A DNA stretch of 64,000 nucleotides from an uncultured Burkholderiaceae bacterium (GCA_934525625.1 CAKSZL010000004.1:1-64000); one strand, 5' to 3'; positions 17,841-28,468 are shown, counted from the stretch's first letter. Made by a program: numbers and translations. Notes: generated from the letters alone by a model not told the origin.

Positions 17841-19511
17841 ATGCGTACCAACCTGCCCGTTACCGACGTCGAAACCATCGTCCGGGAAGATCAATATCTC
17901 ATCTCGAAAACCGACATGAAGGGGCGCATCATCTATGCCAATCCCGCCTTCGTCGAGGTCAGCGGGTTCACGCGCGAGGAACTCATCGGCAAGGCTCACA
18001 ACGTGATCCGCCACCCGGACATGCCGCCGGCGGCCTTCGCCGATCTGTGGAAGACCCTCAAGGCGGGCAAGCCCTGGCTGGGCCTGGTCAAGAACCGGCG
18101 CAAGGACGGCGGCTTCTACTGGGTGCTGGCCAATGCGTATCCGGTCGTCGAAAACGGCCAGGTCACCTGCTATGCGTCGGTACGCGTCAAGCCCACGCCC
18201 GAACAGGTGCAACTGGCGCAGGCCTTTTACGCGGACGTCAACGCGCAGCGCGGCACCCGCTACGCAGTCAAGGAAGGCCAGCTCGTGCTCAAGGGCTGGC
18301 GCCGCGCCCTGGAACTGGCGTCCATGCCGTTCCGCAAGCGCCTGCGCGCCTCGATGTTCCGCATGGCCTTGATGGCGTCGGTCGCCATCGCCCTGGCCGG
18401 CTACTTCGCCGCCACGGGCGGCGTCAGCGGACAGCAGCATTGGTTCGTCTGGCCCGCCCTGGCCGCCCTCACGATCGGCACCTTCGGCTACGGCTGGATC
18501 ATCGCCCGGCGCATCACCACTTCGTTGAACCAGGCGGCCGTCATCGCCAGGCAGGTGGCGGCCGGCAACCTGAACGCCTCCATCGACGGCGACGGTAACG
18601 ACGAACTGGGCCGCCTGCGCTTTTACCTGGACATCATGCGCAAAAGCCTGATCAGCCTGAGCAACGACGTGCAGGCCGGCGTCACCGGCACCGGCCATGC
18701 CGCCCAAGTGCTGTTCGCCAACAACAGCCACCTGGCCACGCGCACCGAAGACCAGGCCTCGTCGCTGCAGGAAACCGCCGCGGCCATGGAAGAACTGACC
18801 GTCACCGTCAAGCAGAACTCCGACAACGCCGCCGCGGCCTCCAACCTGGCCAGCGAGAGCACCGCCATCGCCCAGCGCGGCGGCGAAGAAGTGGGCGCGG
18901 TGGTGCAAACCATGGACGGCATACGCGAAAGCTCGCGCCGCATCGCCGACATCGTCACGCTGATCGAAGGCATCGCCTTCCAGACCAACATCCTGGCCCT
19001 GAATGCGGCAGTCGAATCCGCGCGCGCGGGCGAAGCCGGCAAGAGCTTTGCGGTGGTGGCCGGCGAAGTGCGCAACCTGGCGCTGAAAAGCTCGCAGGCC
19101 GCCAAGGAAGTCAAAGCCCTTATCGACGAATCCAACGGCCGCATCAACCTGGGGGCCAGCCAGGCTTCGCAGGCCGGCAACACCATGCGCGACATCGTCG
19201 ACTCCTCTATGCGCGTGGCCACGCTGATGGCCGAGATATCGACGGCCTCCGTCGAGCAAAGCACCGGCCTGGAGCAGATCAACCAAGCCATCGGCCAAAT
19301 GGACGTCGCCACCCACCAGAACACCACGCTGGTGCACGACCTGGGCCAAACCGTGCGCGCGCTGTCCGCCGAGGCCGCCAACCTGGGCGACGCCATCGGT
19401 GTGTTCAACAGCCACCTGCAAGATCAAAGCCGGCCCGCCAAAGTGGGCGCGGAAAACGCACGGCGCATGGCCTGCGCCCCGCACCATGCCCAGCGCCTGG
19501 ACGAGCACTAA
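17841..19511 (+). CDS. Aer-like PAS methyl-accepting chemotaxis protein
   Basis: This 556-residue receptor senses redox or oxygen through FAD in a cytoplasmic PAS domain. The PAS domain covers about residues 10-120 (ITKTD-like [18 protein letters not shown], with HPDMPP). Two membrane helices lie at about 172-215 ([17 protein letters not shown] and [19 protein letters not shown]), followed by a HAMP region. The signalling hairpin tip is [20 protein letters not shown]. It lacks the terminal NWETF-type pentapeptide. It is an orphan, with no che genes in the window. A strong terminator follows. Confidence 0.88.
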   Translation: MRTNLPVTDVETIVREDQYLISKTDMKGRIIYANPAFVEVSGFTREELIGKAHNVIRHPDMPPAAFADLWKTLKAGKPWLGLVKNRRKDGGFYWVLANAYPVVENGQVTCYASVRVKPTPEQVQLAQAFYADVNAQRGTRYAVKEGQLVLKGWRRALELASMPFRKRLRASMFRMALMASVAIALAGYFAATGGVSGQQHWFVWPALAALTIGTFGYGWIIARRITTSLNQAAVIARQVAAGNLNASIDGDGNDELGRLRFYLDIMRKSLISLSNDVQAGVTGTGHAAQVLFANNSHLATRTEDQASSLQETAAAMEELTVTVKQNSDNAAAASNLASESTAIAQRGGEEVGAVVQTMDGIRESSRRIADIVTLIEGIAFQTNILALNAAVESARAGEAGKSFAVVAGEVRNLALKSSQAAKEVKALIDESNGRINLGASQASQAGNTMRDIVDSSMRVATLMAEISTASVEQSTGLEQINQAIGQMDVATHQNTTLVHDLGQTVRALSAEAANLGDAIGVFNSHLQDQSRPAKVGAENARRMACAPHHAQRLDEH

Positions 19512-19532
19512 CGCGCTATCCCAAGCCGCAAC

Positions 19533-19569
19533 AAAAAAGCCAGGCCCTATGCGGGAACCTGGCTTTTTT
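19533..19569. terminator. Bidirectional terminator
   Basis: AAAAAAGCCAGG (19533-19544) pairs perfectly with CCTGGCTTTTTT (19558-19569). It ends the chemoreceptor transcript and could also work for the minus strand. Confidence 0.88.
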
Positions 19570-19620
19570 GTTGGGCCGGCAACTGGCTCGGACAGGGCGG
19601 CTCAGCCGCCCCGCCAACCG

Positions 19621-19730
19621 GCTTATTCCATTTCTAGATCAAACGAGTACGCGAAGACGAAGCGCAGACAGTACAACTCGTACGGCAAGCAAAGTCGACA
19701 AAGTAATCGCTTGATATGGAAATGGAATTA
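19621..19730 (-). repeat. Stop-codon-linked repeat, complete copy
   Basis: This 110-bp element has near-inverted ends. One end reads GCTTATTCCATTTCTAGATC; the other, on the opposite strand, reads TAATTCCATTTCCATATC. It lies between convergent genes. The end at 19728-19730 is the TAA stop of the binding-protein gene. The middle (GCGAAGCGCAGACAGTAC, then TACGGCAAGC) matches the tandem copies at 60200-60455. Confidence 0.8.
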
Positions 19731-20897
19731 CTTCATTTTGCCGGGGTCTTTCATGTCTTTGATGACGTCGAACTCTTCGTTGATGAGGCGGCCATCCACG
19801 CGCTTGACTTCGCGGATATAGACGTTCTGGACGATGTCGCGGGTTTCGGGGTCGATGGACACCGGACCGCGCGGGCTTTCCCAGGACAGGCCCTTGGCGG
19901 CGGCGATGAAGGCGTCGCCGCTGGAGTCGCCGTTGGTCTTCTTGAGGGCTTCGAAGATGACGTGCATGCCGTCATAGCCGCCCATGGACATGAAGTTGGG
20001 GCGCACCTTGGGATAAGCCTTGGCGTAGTCGGCCGTGTACTTGCGGTTCAGGTCGGAGTCGTGGGCGTCGGAATAGTGGAAGGCCGTGATCAGGCCCAGG
20101 GCGGGATCGCCCATGGCGTCGAGCACGTATTCGTCCGTCAGGTCGCCGGTGGCGAACAGCTTGATGCCGGCTTCTTTCATGCCGCGTTCGGCATAGCTCT
20201 TGAGGAAGGCCACGCCTTGCTCGCCCGAGGGAACGAACATGAAAATGGCCTCAGGCTTGGCGTCGCGCACGCGCTGCATGAACGGCGAGAAGTCGGGGTT
20301 CTTGACGGGGGTGCGCAAATGGCCGGCGATTTGCCCGCCGCCTTCGGTGAAGGTCTTGACGAACTGCTTCTCGGCGTCGTGCCCGGGGCCGTAGTCGGCC
20401 ACGAAGGTGTAGACGTTCTTGATGCCGTTCTTGAGCACCCACGACGCCATCGCGCCGGAGTTCTGCGGCAGCGTCATCGAGCTGCGCACGATGTAGGGAG
20501 AGCGTTCGGTGACCGAAGAGGTGGCGGCGTTCATGACGATCATGGGCACCTTGGACTCGGTGGCCACCGGCGCCACGGCGAAGGCCGAAGGCGTCAGGCC
20601 GAAGCCGGCCAGCACGTCGACCTTGTCGCGGTTGACGAGTTCTTGCGCGGCGCGGCGGCTGATTTCGGGAGCCACGCCGGTATCGTCCTTGACCAGGATC
20701 TCCACCTTGCGGCCGGCCACGGTGTCGCCATGATGGCTCATGTAGAGCTTGGCGCCGTTCAGGATCTGCATGCCGTACTCGGCATGAGGCCCGGACATCG
20801 GCAACACGAAGCCGATCTTGAGCGGCTCGGCGGCCTGGGCCGTAACGGCGACCCCCAGGGACAGCATGGTCGCCGATAGAATTTTCTTGAGTTGCAT
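19728..20897 (-). CDS. Liv-type ABC transporter substrate-binding protein
   Basis: This 389-residue periplasmic protein has a signal peptide (MQLKKILSATMLSLGVAVTAQA) and a type I periplasmic-binding fold of the LivJ/LivK family (LKIGFVLPMSGPHAEYGMQI; GAKLYMSHHG). Members bind branched-chain amino acids, amides or aromatic acids. ATG at 20897 was chosen because the signal peptide starts there. No permease or ATPase gene is adjacent. Proximity to pobR-pobA suggests an aromatic substrate, but that is inference. The stop codon is supplied by the dispersed repeat. Confidence 0.82.
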   Translation of the reverse strand: MQLKKILSATMLSLGVAVTAQAAEPLKIGFVLPMSGPHAEYGMQILNGAKLYMSHHGDTVAGRKVEILVKDDTGVAPEISRRAAQELVNRDKVDVLAGFGLTPSAFAVAPVATESKVPMIVMNAATSSVTERSPYIVRSSMTLPQNSGAMASWVLKNGIKNVYTFVADYGPGHDAEKQFVKTFTEGGGQIAGHLRTPVKNPDFSPFMQRVRDAKPEAIFMFVPSGEQGVAFLKSYAERGMKEAGIKLFATGDLTDEYVLDAMGDPALGLITAFHYSDAHDSDLNRKYTADYAKAYPKVRPNFMSMGGYDGMHVIFEALKKTNGDSSGDAFIAAAKGLSWESPRGPVSIDPETRDIVQNVYIREVKRVDGRLINEEFDVIKDMKDPGKMK

Positions 20898-21013
20898 GAC
20901 AGTTGTCTCCGGATACAGTCTGTAAAACCAGTAGACTAGAAACATGCCCCGAACTTGTCAATGCCTGTTGCCCCTCATAACCTTCGAAACCGCAAATAAG
21001 TCGGTAAAAAGCG

Positions 21014-21919
21014 CTACGACTCGATCAAACTGGCGGCGCGCTGGCGGAATTCGCGCGGCGACACGCCCGCCAGGCGGCTGAAGAAGCGGGTGAAGTAGGC
21101 CGGGTCGTTGAAACCCAGGGCGTCGGCCACGTTACTGATCGTCATCGAGGTGTAGACCAGCATGCGCTTGGCTTCCAGCAAGCGCCGCTGATGAATCAGC
21201 GACAGCGCCGACTGTCCGACGATGTCGCGGCACAGCACGTTCAGGTGCGCGGGGGTGACGCCGATGTGGGCGGCGTATTCGGCCACCGACCAGGGCTTGC
21301 GGTAATGGGTTTCTATCAGGTCGCCGAAGGCGGCGAAGTGCCGGCGCGCGCGGTCCGGCGCCTGCGCCGCGCCCGCCCCCGCCTCGACCGCCAGTTGCCG
21401 GCTCAGCCACACCAGAATGCCGGTAAGCATGGCCTCGATCAGGCCGTTGCGGTGCTCTTGCTTGGATTGGTATTCGGCATGCAGCCAGCCGAAGGCGGCG
21501 TCCAGGCGCTCGTGGTCGGCGGCGTCCAGCGTCAGCACGCGCGGCTGCTCCGGCAGGTGCACCACGCCCGGCAGGCTCTGCCCCAGCCGGCCTATCAGCG
21601 GATAGCCCAGCGTTACCACATAGCCCTGGGCATCCGGCGCGAACTGGAAGCCGTGCACGCACATCTGCGGCACCGCCACGACGCAGCCCGGCGGCAGATC
21701 GTGATAGCGGGCGTCCAGCGCGGCGCGCGCCTGCCCGCTGCGCAGGTACAGCCATTGCATCAGGCCATGGTGCCTGTGCACCCGGATCTGCCAGTCGTGC
21801 AAACGGCTGCGCGCCGCGATGGATTCGCAGTGCACCATGTCCGGCGTGGGCCACTGGTTTTCGCCGTATAGCTTGTATATGGGCGCGGGCGCGTCGGAAA
21901 CCTTCAGGGATTGCAGCAT
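21014..21919 (-). CDS. pobR: AraC-family regulator, probable PobR
   Basis: This 301-residue regulator has an N-terminal cupin-like ligand domain (HHGLMQWLYLRSGQARAALD) and a C-terminal pair of helix-turn-helix motifs (about 195-295: WSVAEYAAHIGVTPAHLNVL and MTISNVADALGFNDPAYFTR). It is divergent from pobA with a 275-bp promoter region, the usual layout for an activator of 4-hydroxybenzoate hydroxylase. The name rests mainly on that arrangement. Confidence 0.8.
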   Translation of the reverse strand: MLQSLKVSDAPAPIYKLYGENQWPTPDMVHCESIAARSRLHDWQIRVHRHHGLMQWLYLRSGQARAALDARYHDLPPGCVVAVPQMCVHGFQFAPDAQGYVVTLGYPLIGRLGQSLPGVVHLPEQPRVLTLDAADHERLDAAFGWLHAEYQSKQEHRNGLIEAMLTGILVWLSRQLAVEAGAGAAQAPDRARRHFAAFGDLIETHYRKPWSVAEYAAHIGVTPAHLNVLCRDIVGQSALSLIHQRRLLEAKRMLVYTSMTISNVADALGFNDPAYFTRFFSRLAGVSPREFRQRAASLIES

Positions 21920-21992
21920 CGCGGGGAAGCCTGTGTGCGGTCGAAAAAGAAGGAGAACAAAGGAAAAGCAGGAGGAGAAAGAAAGGAAACAT

Positions 21993-22091
21993 CAGGGGTT
22001 AACCCTGAAATCATGCAAAAAACAGCCTGCCATTTGCCTATAGGCTGCCCCAATTCTTGCAAAAGTGCAATTATTCGACGCAGAAGTGCAT
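21993..22091. promoter_or_regulatory. Candidate operators in the pobR-pobA intergenic region
   Basis: Two features stand out. A near-palindrome around GGGTTAACCC lies at 21996-22005. Two direct repeats, GCAAAAGTGCAA (22059-22070) and GCAGAAGTGCAT (22080-22091), start 21 bases apart, two helical turns, as expected for AraC-family dimers. Which one PobR uses is not established. Confidence 0.4.
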
Positions 22092-22152
22092 TCCGCAATG
22101 CGCGCGCCAGGCTCATCATTACGCCTGTGTCCTCATACCAATACGGGCCTGA

Positions 22153-23385
<1,233 letters not shown>

Positions 23386-24372
23386 TTACAGCAGGTCTTT
23401 GCGCAGATCGGCGGGGCTGCGGGGCGACAGCAGCCCCGGGGCCACGTCGAACACCGTACGCGCGCCGCTTTGGCCTTGCTGGCTCAGGCGGTGCGCCGCA
23501 CGCGCATAAGCTACCAGCACGCTGGCGGTGTACTCGGGGTTGCTGTCCAGCTTCAGGCTGAATTCCATCACCTGCTTGCTGGCGCCGTTGTTGGTCTGGC
23601 CCGAACGAATCACGAAGCCGCCATGCGGCATGGTGTTGTGGCTGCGGCGCAGTTCTTCTTCCGAGATGAAGTTCACCGTCGTGTCGTAGTCGGCGAAGTA
23701 AGCCGGCATCGTCACGATGGCCTGTTCCACCGCGACGGCGTCCGCGCCCTCTTCCAGCACCACGAAGCACTCGCGCGTATGCTTTTCGCGCGTGCTCAGT
23801 TCGGGGTTGCTGCCCGAACGCACTTGCTCAATGGCCGTTTGCGACGGCAGCGTGTATTGCACGCCGCCCTTCACGCCCGGCACGCGGCGGATGGCGTCGG
23901 AGTGGCCCTGGCTCAGGCCCTTGCCCCAGAAGGTGTAGGTGGAGCCTTCAGGCAGAATGGCTTCGGCGTACAGGCGGTTCAGCGAGAACATGCCCGGGTC
24001 CCAGCCCACCGAAATCAGGCCGATGGTGTTGGCGCCCTTGGCCGCCGCATCGACCGCGGCGTAATATTCGGGAATGGAGGAATGGTTGTCGAAGCTGTCC
24101 ACGGTGTTGAACATCGCGGCCAGTTGCGGGCCTTGCTGGGGCAGATCGTCTTTGGAGCCCCCGCACAGGATCATGACGTCGACTTCCTGGCGGAAACGTT
24201 CGAGCTCGTCCATACTGTACACCGGCGCGCCGCTGGCCGTCTTGACGCTGGCCGGATCGCGGCGGGAGAACAAACCCACCAGGCGCATATCGCCATTCTG
24301 GGCGATGGCGGCTTCGACGCCGCGCCCCAGGTTGCCGTAGCCTACAATGCCAATTCTGATTGCGTTTTCCAA
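23386..24372 (-). CDS. ddh: meso-Diaminopimelate D-dehydrogenase
   Basis: This 328-residue NADPH enzyme makes meso-diaminopimelate from tetrahydrodipicolinate in one step, bypassing the succinylase route. RIGIVGYGNLGRGVE is the Rossmann motif. VDSFDNHSSIP, VGWDPGMFSLNRLYAEA, FWGKGLSQGHSDAIRR and MPHGGFV are hallmarks shared with the Corynebacterium enzyme, and length agrees (320 there). I chose TTG 24372, giving MENAIRIGIVG, which aligns with known starts; the frame is open to a GTG at 24414. Confidence 0.9.
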   Translation of the reverse strand: MENAIRIGIVGYGNLGRGVEAAIAQNGDMRLVGLFSRRDPASVKTASGAPVYSMDELERFRQEVDVMILCGGSKDDLPQQGPQLAAMFNTVDSFDNHSSIPEYYAAVDAAAKGANTIGLISVGWDPGMFSLNRLYAEAILPEGSTYTFWGKGLSQGHSDAIRRVPGVKGGVQYTLPSQTAIEQVRSGSNPELSTREKHTRECFVVLEEGADAVAVEQAIVTMPAYFADYDTTVNFISEEELRRSHNTMPHGGFVIRSGQTNNGASKQVMEFSLKLDSNPEYTASVLVAYARAAHRLSQQGQSGARTVFDVAPGLLSPRSPADLRKDLL

Positions 24373-24477
24373 AACACTGCTTCCCAATAATGGTTGATCG
24401 GAACGCCGGGGCACTCATTCTTTGCCGTCGGCGCAACTTGGAAGACATTTTAGCGTATTTTGTATACTGAAACCGCC

Positions 24478-24858
24478 ATGCCACAGCATCCAGACGCCAC
24501 GCCATTCGTCCACGGCTATCACTCCCACGTGTATTTCGACGCCGACACCATAGCCCAGGCGCGCCGCTTGTGCGAGGCCGCGGCGCAGCGCTTCCCCGTT
24601 CACATGGGGCGCGTGCACGAACGCCAGGTCGGCCCGCATCCCGACTGGAGCTGCCAGCTTTCGTACCGGCCCGAGGTGCTCAACCAGGTGCTGCCGTGGC
24701 TGGCCATGAACCGCGACGGCCTGGTCATTTTCACCCACCCCGTCACCGGCAACGACTTGCGCGACCACCGCGATCACGCCATCTGGATGGGCGCGGTCAG
24801 GCCGCTCAACCTGGCGCAATTCGAAGACCGCCAGGATCCCGTCCACGAAACTTTCTGA
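24478..24858 (+). CDS. DOPA 4,5-dioxygenase family protein
   Basis: This 126-residue single-domain protein has conserved histidines in HGYHSHVYFDADT and PVHMGRVHERQVGPHP, and in DLRDHRDHAIWMG. These match the DOPA-dioxygenase family (extradiol cleavage of catechols in fungi and plants; bacterial role unclear). A TATACT box lies about 10 bases before ATG 24478, so the mRNA may be nearly leaderless. It is divergent from ddh. The neighbourhood of pobA hints at aromatic metabolism. Confidence 0.78.
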   Translation: MPQHPDATPFVHGYHSHVYFDADTIAQARRLCEAAAQRFPVHMGRVHERQVGPHPDWSCQLSYRPEVLNQVLPWLAMNRDGLVIFTHPVTGNDLRDHRDHAIWMGAVRPLNLAQFEDRQDPVHETF

Positions 24859-24901
24859 CCGTCGCGCGGCGTTGCGCCTGGCAGCGTCGGGCGGCGCGTT
24901 C

Positions 24902-25366
24902 TCAGCGGCTGCGCGCGCCCTTGCGCCCGCCGCTCTGGCGCGGGGTTTCCTTACCCGGCCCGGCTGCCTCGGAAAGCCGGTCCATCCACGACAAGGCTTC
25001 CACGTGCGCCAGAAAATGCCGCAGATAGCCCGGCGATAGTTCGCGCATCAAGGTTAGCGAGCGGTACACCAGATGGCTGGAATTGAGCGGGCCCGCGTTG
25101 TCGGGCACGCGCTCCTGCGATTGCTTCAATTGCCGATTGGCGTTGACGCCGGCCCACAGCTCACGGAAGTAATCCAGTTGGGCGGGTTCGGGCAGGGTTT
25201 GCTTGAGCAGGGCAGCCGGGCTTGCGGGCCGCGCCGCCGCGCCAACCTTGACAGCTTCGGCCCGCGCGCCGTCCGTCTCACGCTCGCCGGGCTTACGGCT
25301 GGCCATATAAGCCAGCAACTCGGCCAGCGTGGCCGGGCCGTCGGTCTTGCGCGCTTTCTTACTCAT
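24902..25366 (-). CDS. DUF2894 protein of the motor operon
   Basis: This 154-residue soluble protein is the last gene of the four-gene operon. It begins MSKKARKTDGPATLAELLAYM, has a basic, disordered Gly/Lys/Arg-rich C terminus and a helical core (LDYFRELWAGVNANRQLKQS; RSLTLMRELSPGYLRHFLAH). It matches DUF2894 as I remember that family, which travels with DUF802 and DUF3348 in Burkholderiales. The start overlaps the end of the OmpA-type gene by 8 bases. Function unknown; possibly a cytoplasmic partner of the motor tail. Confidence 0.72.
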   Translation of the reverse strand: MSKKARKTDGPATLAELLAYMASRKPGERETDGARAEAVKVGAAARPASPAALLKQTLPEPAQLDYFRELWAGVNANRQLKQSQERVPDNAGPLNSSHLVYRSLTLMRELSPGYLRHFLAHVEALSWMDRLSEAAGPGKETPRQSGGRKGARSR

Positions 25367-26081
25367 GCGCGGACACCGCTGCGCCGGGGGCCCTCCCGGC
25401 GGGCGCCGGTTCGCCGGGGGCCGCTGCGGCGTCTTGCGCCGTCGCGCCGCCGGCCTCGTTAACGGGCCTGGGAACCGGTACGATTTCCACGCGCCGGTTG
25501 CGCGCCCTGCCTTGCTCGTCTTGGTTCGAGGCCACGGGCTGCTCGGCCCCGAAGGCTGCGGCGAACACATCGGAGGGCGGCACGCCCGCCTCTATCAAGG
25601 CGCGGGTTACCGTCAGCGCGCGCTGGGCCGAGAGTTCCCAGTTGTCCGCAAAGCGGCGGTTGTCCTGCCAGATGGGCCGGTCGTCGGTAAAGCCGCTTAC
25701 CATCAGCACCTGGTCGTGGGCTTGCAGATATTCGCCCAGCGGTTCGATGAGGCTTTCCAGCACGGCCATGCCCTCGGGCTGCAAGTCGGCGGAATTCAAG
25801 GCGAACAGCACGCTGCCGCTGATGCCGATACGCCCGTTCACCAGTGTCACCCGCCCTTCGGCCAAGGGGCGCGCCAGCGCCTGCTCCAACGTCATGCGGC
25901 GCTCGGTTTCTTCCTGCCGGTGCTTGATTTCCTCCTGTAGTTGCGAGGAAAGCTGCAACTGTATGGCGATGACGCCCACCAGCACCAGCACGAACGCGCC
26001 CAGCATCACCGACATCAAATCGCCGAACACCGCCCATACGGGCACGGCCGGCTCTACGCCGGCGTCGATGTCGTCTTTCAT
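25359..26081 (-). CDS. MotB/ZorB-like OmpA-domain stator protein
   Basis: This 240-residue protein has one N-terminal membrane helix (about 15-37, VPVWAVFGDLMSVMLGAFVL), a short coiled coil, and a C-terminal OmpA peptidoglycan-binding domain (about 95-210, ending RARNRRVEIVPV). Asp21 in the FGDLM motif matches the proton-carrying aspartate of MotB-type subunits (Y-A-D-F-M in MotB). A charged tail follows. It overlaps the DUF802 gene by 4 bases upstream and DUF2894 by 8 bases downstream. I infer it forms the B subunit of an ion channel with the DUF802 protein and anchors it to the cell wall. Confidence 0.82.
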   Translation of the reverse strand: MKDDIDAGVEPAVPVWAVFGDLMSVMLGAFVLVLVGVIAIQLQLSSQLQEEIKHRQEETERRMTLEQALARPLAEGRVTLVNGRIGISGSVLFALNSADLQPEGMAVLESLIEPLGEYLQAHDQVLMVSGFTDDRPIWQDNRRFADNWELSAQRALTVTRALIEAGVPPSDVFAAAFGAEQPVASNQDEQGRARNRRVEIVPVPRPVNEAGGATAQDAAAAPGEPAPAGRAPGAAVSAHE

Positions 26082-28468
26082 GCCGTTTGCGCCCCGGCTT
26101 GCGCCTGCGGGCCGCCCAGTTGGCGCAGCTCTTCGATAATCTGCTTTTGCGACAGCATGCTCAAGTCCACCACCTCGCGGGCTTGGGCCACGTAGTAGGC
26201 AAGCTGCTCGTCGCTGCGCGCCAGGGATTTATCCAGGGCTTGCTCGATGCGCTGCAACTGCGCCATGAGCGCCTGGTTCGACGCGCCGAAGGCCTGCACC
26301 GCATTGCCGAAAGCCTCGCCGAGGCTGGCTACTTGCGCCGCGCCGCCCGTCACCTGCTCGGCCACGCCGGTTAGCCTTTCAGTCTCGGCCTGAACCTTGT
26401 CGGTGAACTGCGTGCCGACGCGCTGCAACACGTCGGCGGAAGTGCCCACCAGTTCGTCCACGGCCTTGCGCTGCTCGGTGGACGCATGGTTGACCGCGTC
26501 CAGCAGCGTGCCCAGCGTTTCCAGCAGGCGGCTGCGCTCTTCCAACATGGCATTGTCGCGCGCCATGCTGTCGGACAGCTTCTGGCGCACCTCGGCCACG
26601 GCCTCGGCGGCGGCCTTGGGCGCCTGCGCGACGGCTTGCGCCAACTCCTGTATTTGCGCCATGGTTGCGCGGGCCTGATCGCGCGTCTCGGTGGAAACCG
26701 CCATGGCGGCCTCTTCCAGCGCCAGGCAAATCCGCCGCTGGCTGCCGGCAGCCTCTTCGCCGGCCTGGCGCCACTCCTGGCGCAAGGCGGCGGCCGCTTC
26801 CGTCAGGGCCGTGGCCCAGGCCGACAGGCGCTGTTCGTCTTGCGCCGCCAATTGCTCACGCAGCTCGCCTTGCGATTGATGCACCTGGCTGACCAGCGAA
26901 GCGGCATGCTGCTCCAAGGCCTTGGCGGCCTGCGTCAGCGCGGTTTGATTGTCGGCGGCCAATTGCCTGCCGCTTTGCTCTTGGCGCGCCATGGCGTCTT
27001 CCCAGGCCTGCGCCATGGCCGACGCGGCGCCGTCCATGCGCGCCGCCACGCCATCCACCACCGCCGCCGAGCGCGTTTCCAGTGTCTGCACGAAACCGTC
27101 CAGCAAGGTGCTGATCTCTTGCACTTGCGCGGCATAGTCGCGCCGGTGTTCATCCAGGGCTTTGCTCCAGGTGCCGGCCACCGCCGCCGCGCCGTCTTGC
27201 GACTGCTTGGACAAGGCCTCCATCTGGCGGCTCAATGCCTGGGTGACCGCTTCGCGCATCGTTGCCGTCTCGCCGGCCAGCGCCTGCATGGTGGACTGGG
27301 CGATGGGCTCGATGGCCGCGCCCGCCGCGCGCGCGCCTTCGGCCAGGCCATCCTTCAGCGATTGCTCCACCGAGGCGGCCAATTGCGCGTAAGCGGACTC
27401 GGCCTTGGCGTGGAAAGCCTGCTGGCCTGACGCCAACTGTTCGCTCAAGGCCTGGCTGCGCTGCACCAAGGTGTCCGTGAGCGTTTGGGTGCTTTGCTGC
27501 AAGGCCTGAGCCAAGGTCTGATTGCGCTGATCCAGCGCCGTCGCCAGATTCTGGCTGTTTTGTTCCAACGTGGCCGCCAGCGCTTGGCTGCGCTCGTCCA
27601 AAGCCGCCGACGACGTCTGGCTGCGTTGATCCAGCACCGACGCCAGCGCCTCGATGCGCCGCTCCAGCGTCATGGCCAGCGCTTCGGTGCGCTGTTCCAG
27701 CGCTAGCGCCAAGGTTTCGCCACGTTTTTCCACCGCCTGCGCCAGCGTTTCGCCGCGCTGCTCGAAGGCGGCAGCCATGGCTTGCAGGCGGTCAGCCACC
27801 AACGGCATGACTTCGGCTTGATCTTGCAGCAGTTTCAGGCTTTGCTCGCGCTGGCGCGCCTGCGTGTGGCCGTGCAAATGCGTAGCGATCCGGGCGTCCA
27901 GCAGTTGCGCGGCTTTCATGCGCTCGCGGCGGCACAGGGCCGCCAGCAGGCCCAGCATGGCGGAAGTGGCCACGCCCGCCACCGACGTGCCGAAAGCCAA
28001 GCCCAGGCCCTGCACCGGCGCGGCCAGCGAAGCGCGTATGGCCTGCAAGTCGGTGGCGCTTTCCAGCGCCAGGCCCGTGCCGCGCAAGGTCGCCACCATG
28101 CCCAGAAAGGTGCCCAGCATGCCCAGCAGCACCAGCAGGCCGACCAAGTAAGGCGCCAGCGCCGGCGCGGGCAGCCCCACGCGCTCGCCGTGTATGCGCT
28201 GCCGCACGGCATTGCGCAGCCCCTGCGGCAGGCGCGCCACCCAGGAGTCCAGGTTTTCCACCGGGCCCGACAGGCCGGAGAGTTCCCCGGCCAGCGCCGC
28301 CGTCGCCTGCTGGTAGCGGTACAGTTCCAGCGCGCCGGCTAGGTACACCACGCCTATCAGCACCGTCATCGACAGCGCCAGAGGGTTGGAACCCACATAG
28401 CCAGCGCCTACCCAGCAAGGCACGGCCAGGCCGGCGACGAAAAAGACAAAACTCAGCAAACGGATCAT
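26078..28468 (-). CDS. DUF802 protein: MotA/TolQ/ZorA-like channel with long coiled-coil tail
   Basis: This 796-residue membrane protein has two N-terminal helices (about 1-24 and 31-50). A pair of TolQ/MotA-like helices follows at about 105-128 (APYLVGLLVLLGMLGTFLGM) and 150-178 (LAFGTSVAGVATSAMLGLLA). Residues from about 180 to the end are an almost uninterrupted predicted coiled coil. Within it, residues 236-345 are ten consecutive 11-residue repeats of the form EQRxETLAxAL. The family is known as DUF802. The channel-plus-long-tail layout is that of ZorA of Zorya defence and differs from plain MotA or TolQ. Four-base overlaps couple it to DUF3348 upstream and the MotB-like gene downstream. 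Confidence 0.8.
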   Translation of the reverse strand: MIRLLSFVFFVAGLAVPCWVGAGYVGSNPLALSMTVLIGVVYLAGALELYRYQQATAALAGELSGLSGPVENLDSWVARLPQGLRNAVRQRIHGERVGLPAPALAPYLVGLLVLLGMLGTFLGMVATLRGTGLALESATDLQAIRASLAAPVQGLGLAFGTSVAGVATSAMLGLLAALCRRERMKAAQLLDARIATHLHGHTQARQREQSLKLLQDQAEVMPLVADRLQAMAAAFEQRGETLAQAVEKRGETLALALEQRTEALAMTLERRIEALASVLDQRSQTSSAALDERSQALAATLEQNSQNLATALDQRNQTLAQALQQSTQTLTDTLVQRSQALSEQLASGQQAFHAKAESAYAQLAASVEQSLKDGLAEGARAAGAAIEPIAQSTMQALAGETATMREAVTQALSRQMEALSKQSQDGAAAVAGTWSKALDEHRRDYAAQVQEISTLLDGFVQTLETRSAAVVDGVAARMDGAASAMAQAWEDAMARQEQSGRQLAADNQTALTQAAKALEQHAASLVSQVHQSQGELREQLAAQDEQRLSAWATALTEAAAALRQEWRQAGEEAAGSQRRICLALEEAAMAVSTETRDQARATMAQIQELAQAVAQAPKAAAEAVAEVRQKLSDSMARDNAMLEERSRLLETLGTLLDAVNHASTEQRKAVDELVGTSADVLQRVGTQFTDKVQAETERLTGVAEQVTGGAAQVASLGEAFGNAVQAFGASNQALMAQLQRIEQALDKSLARSDEQLAYYVAQAREVVDLSMLSQKQIIEELRQLGGPQAQAGAQTA
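27434..27763 (-). repeat. Ten in-frame 33-bp units coding hendecad repeats
   Basis: Ten successive 33-base units inside the DUF802 gene code for 11-residue repeats with conserved Leu and Ala positions (ETLAQAV, ETLALAL, EALAMTL and so on). Nucleotide sequence has diverged while the protein heptad-like pattern is kept, so the repeat is under protein-level selection. Hendecads form nearly straight coiled coils. Confidence 0.75.

Noticed and set aside
24415..24477. Longer start for diaminopimelate dehydrogenase or the divergent protein
   Set aside because: The upstream in-frame starts add residues not seen in family members and would overlap the likely promoter.
27434..27763. 33-bp periodicity resembling a CRISPR array
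   Set aside because: All units are in frame, continuous without spacers, and encode a coiled coil.
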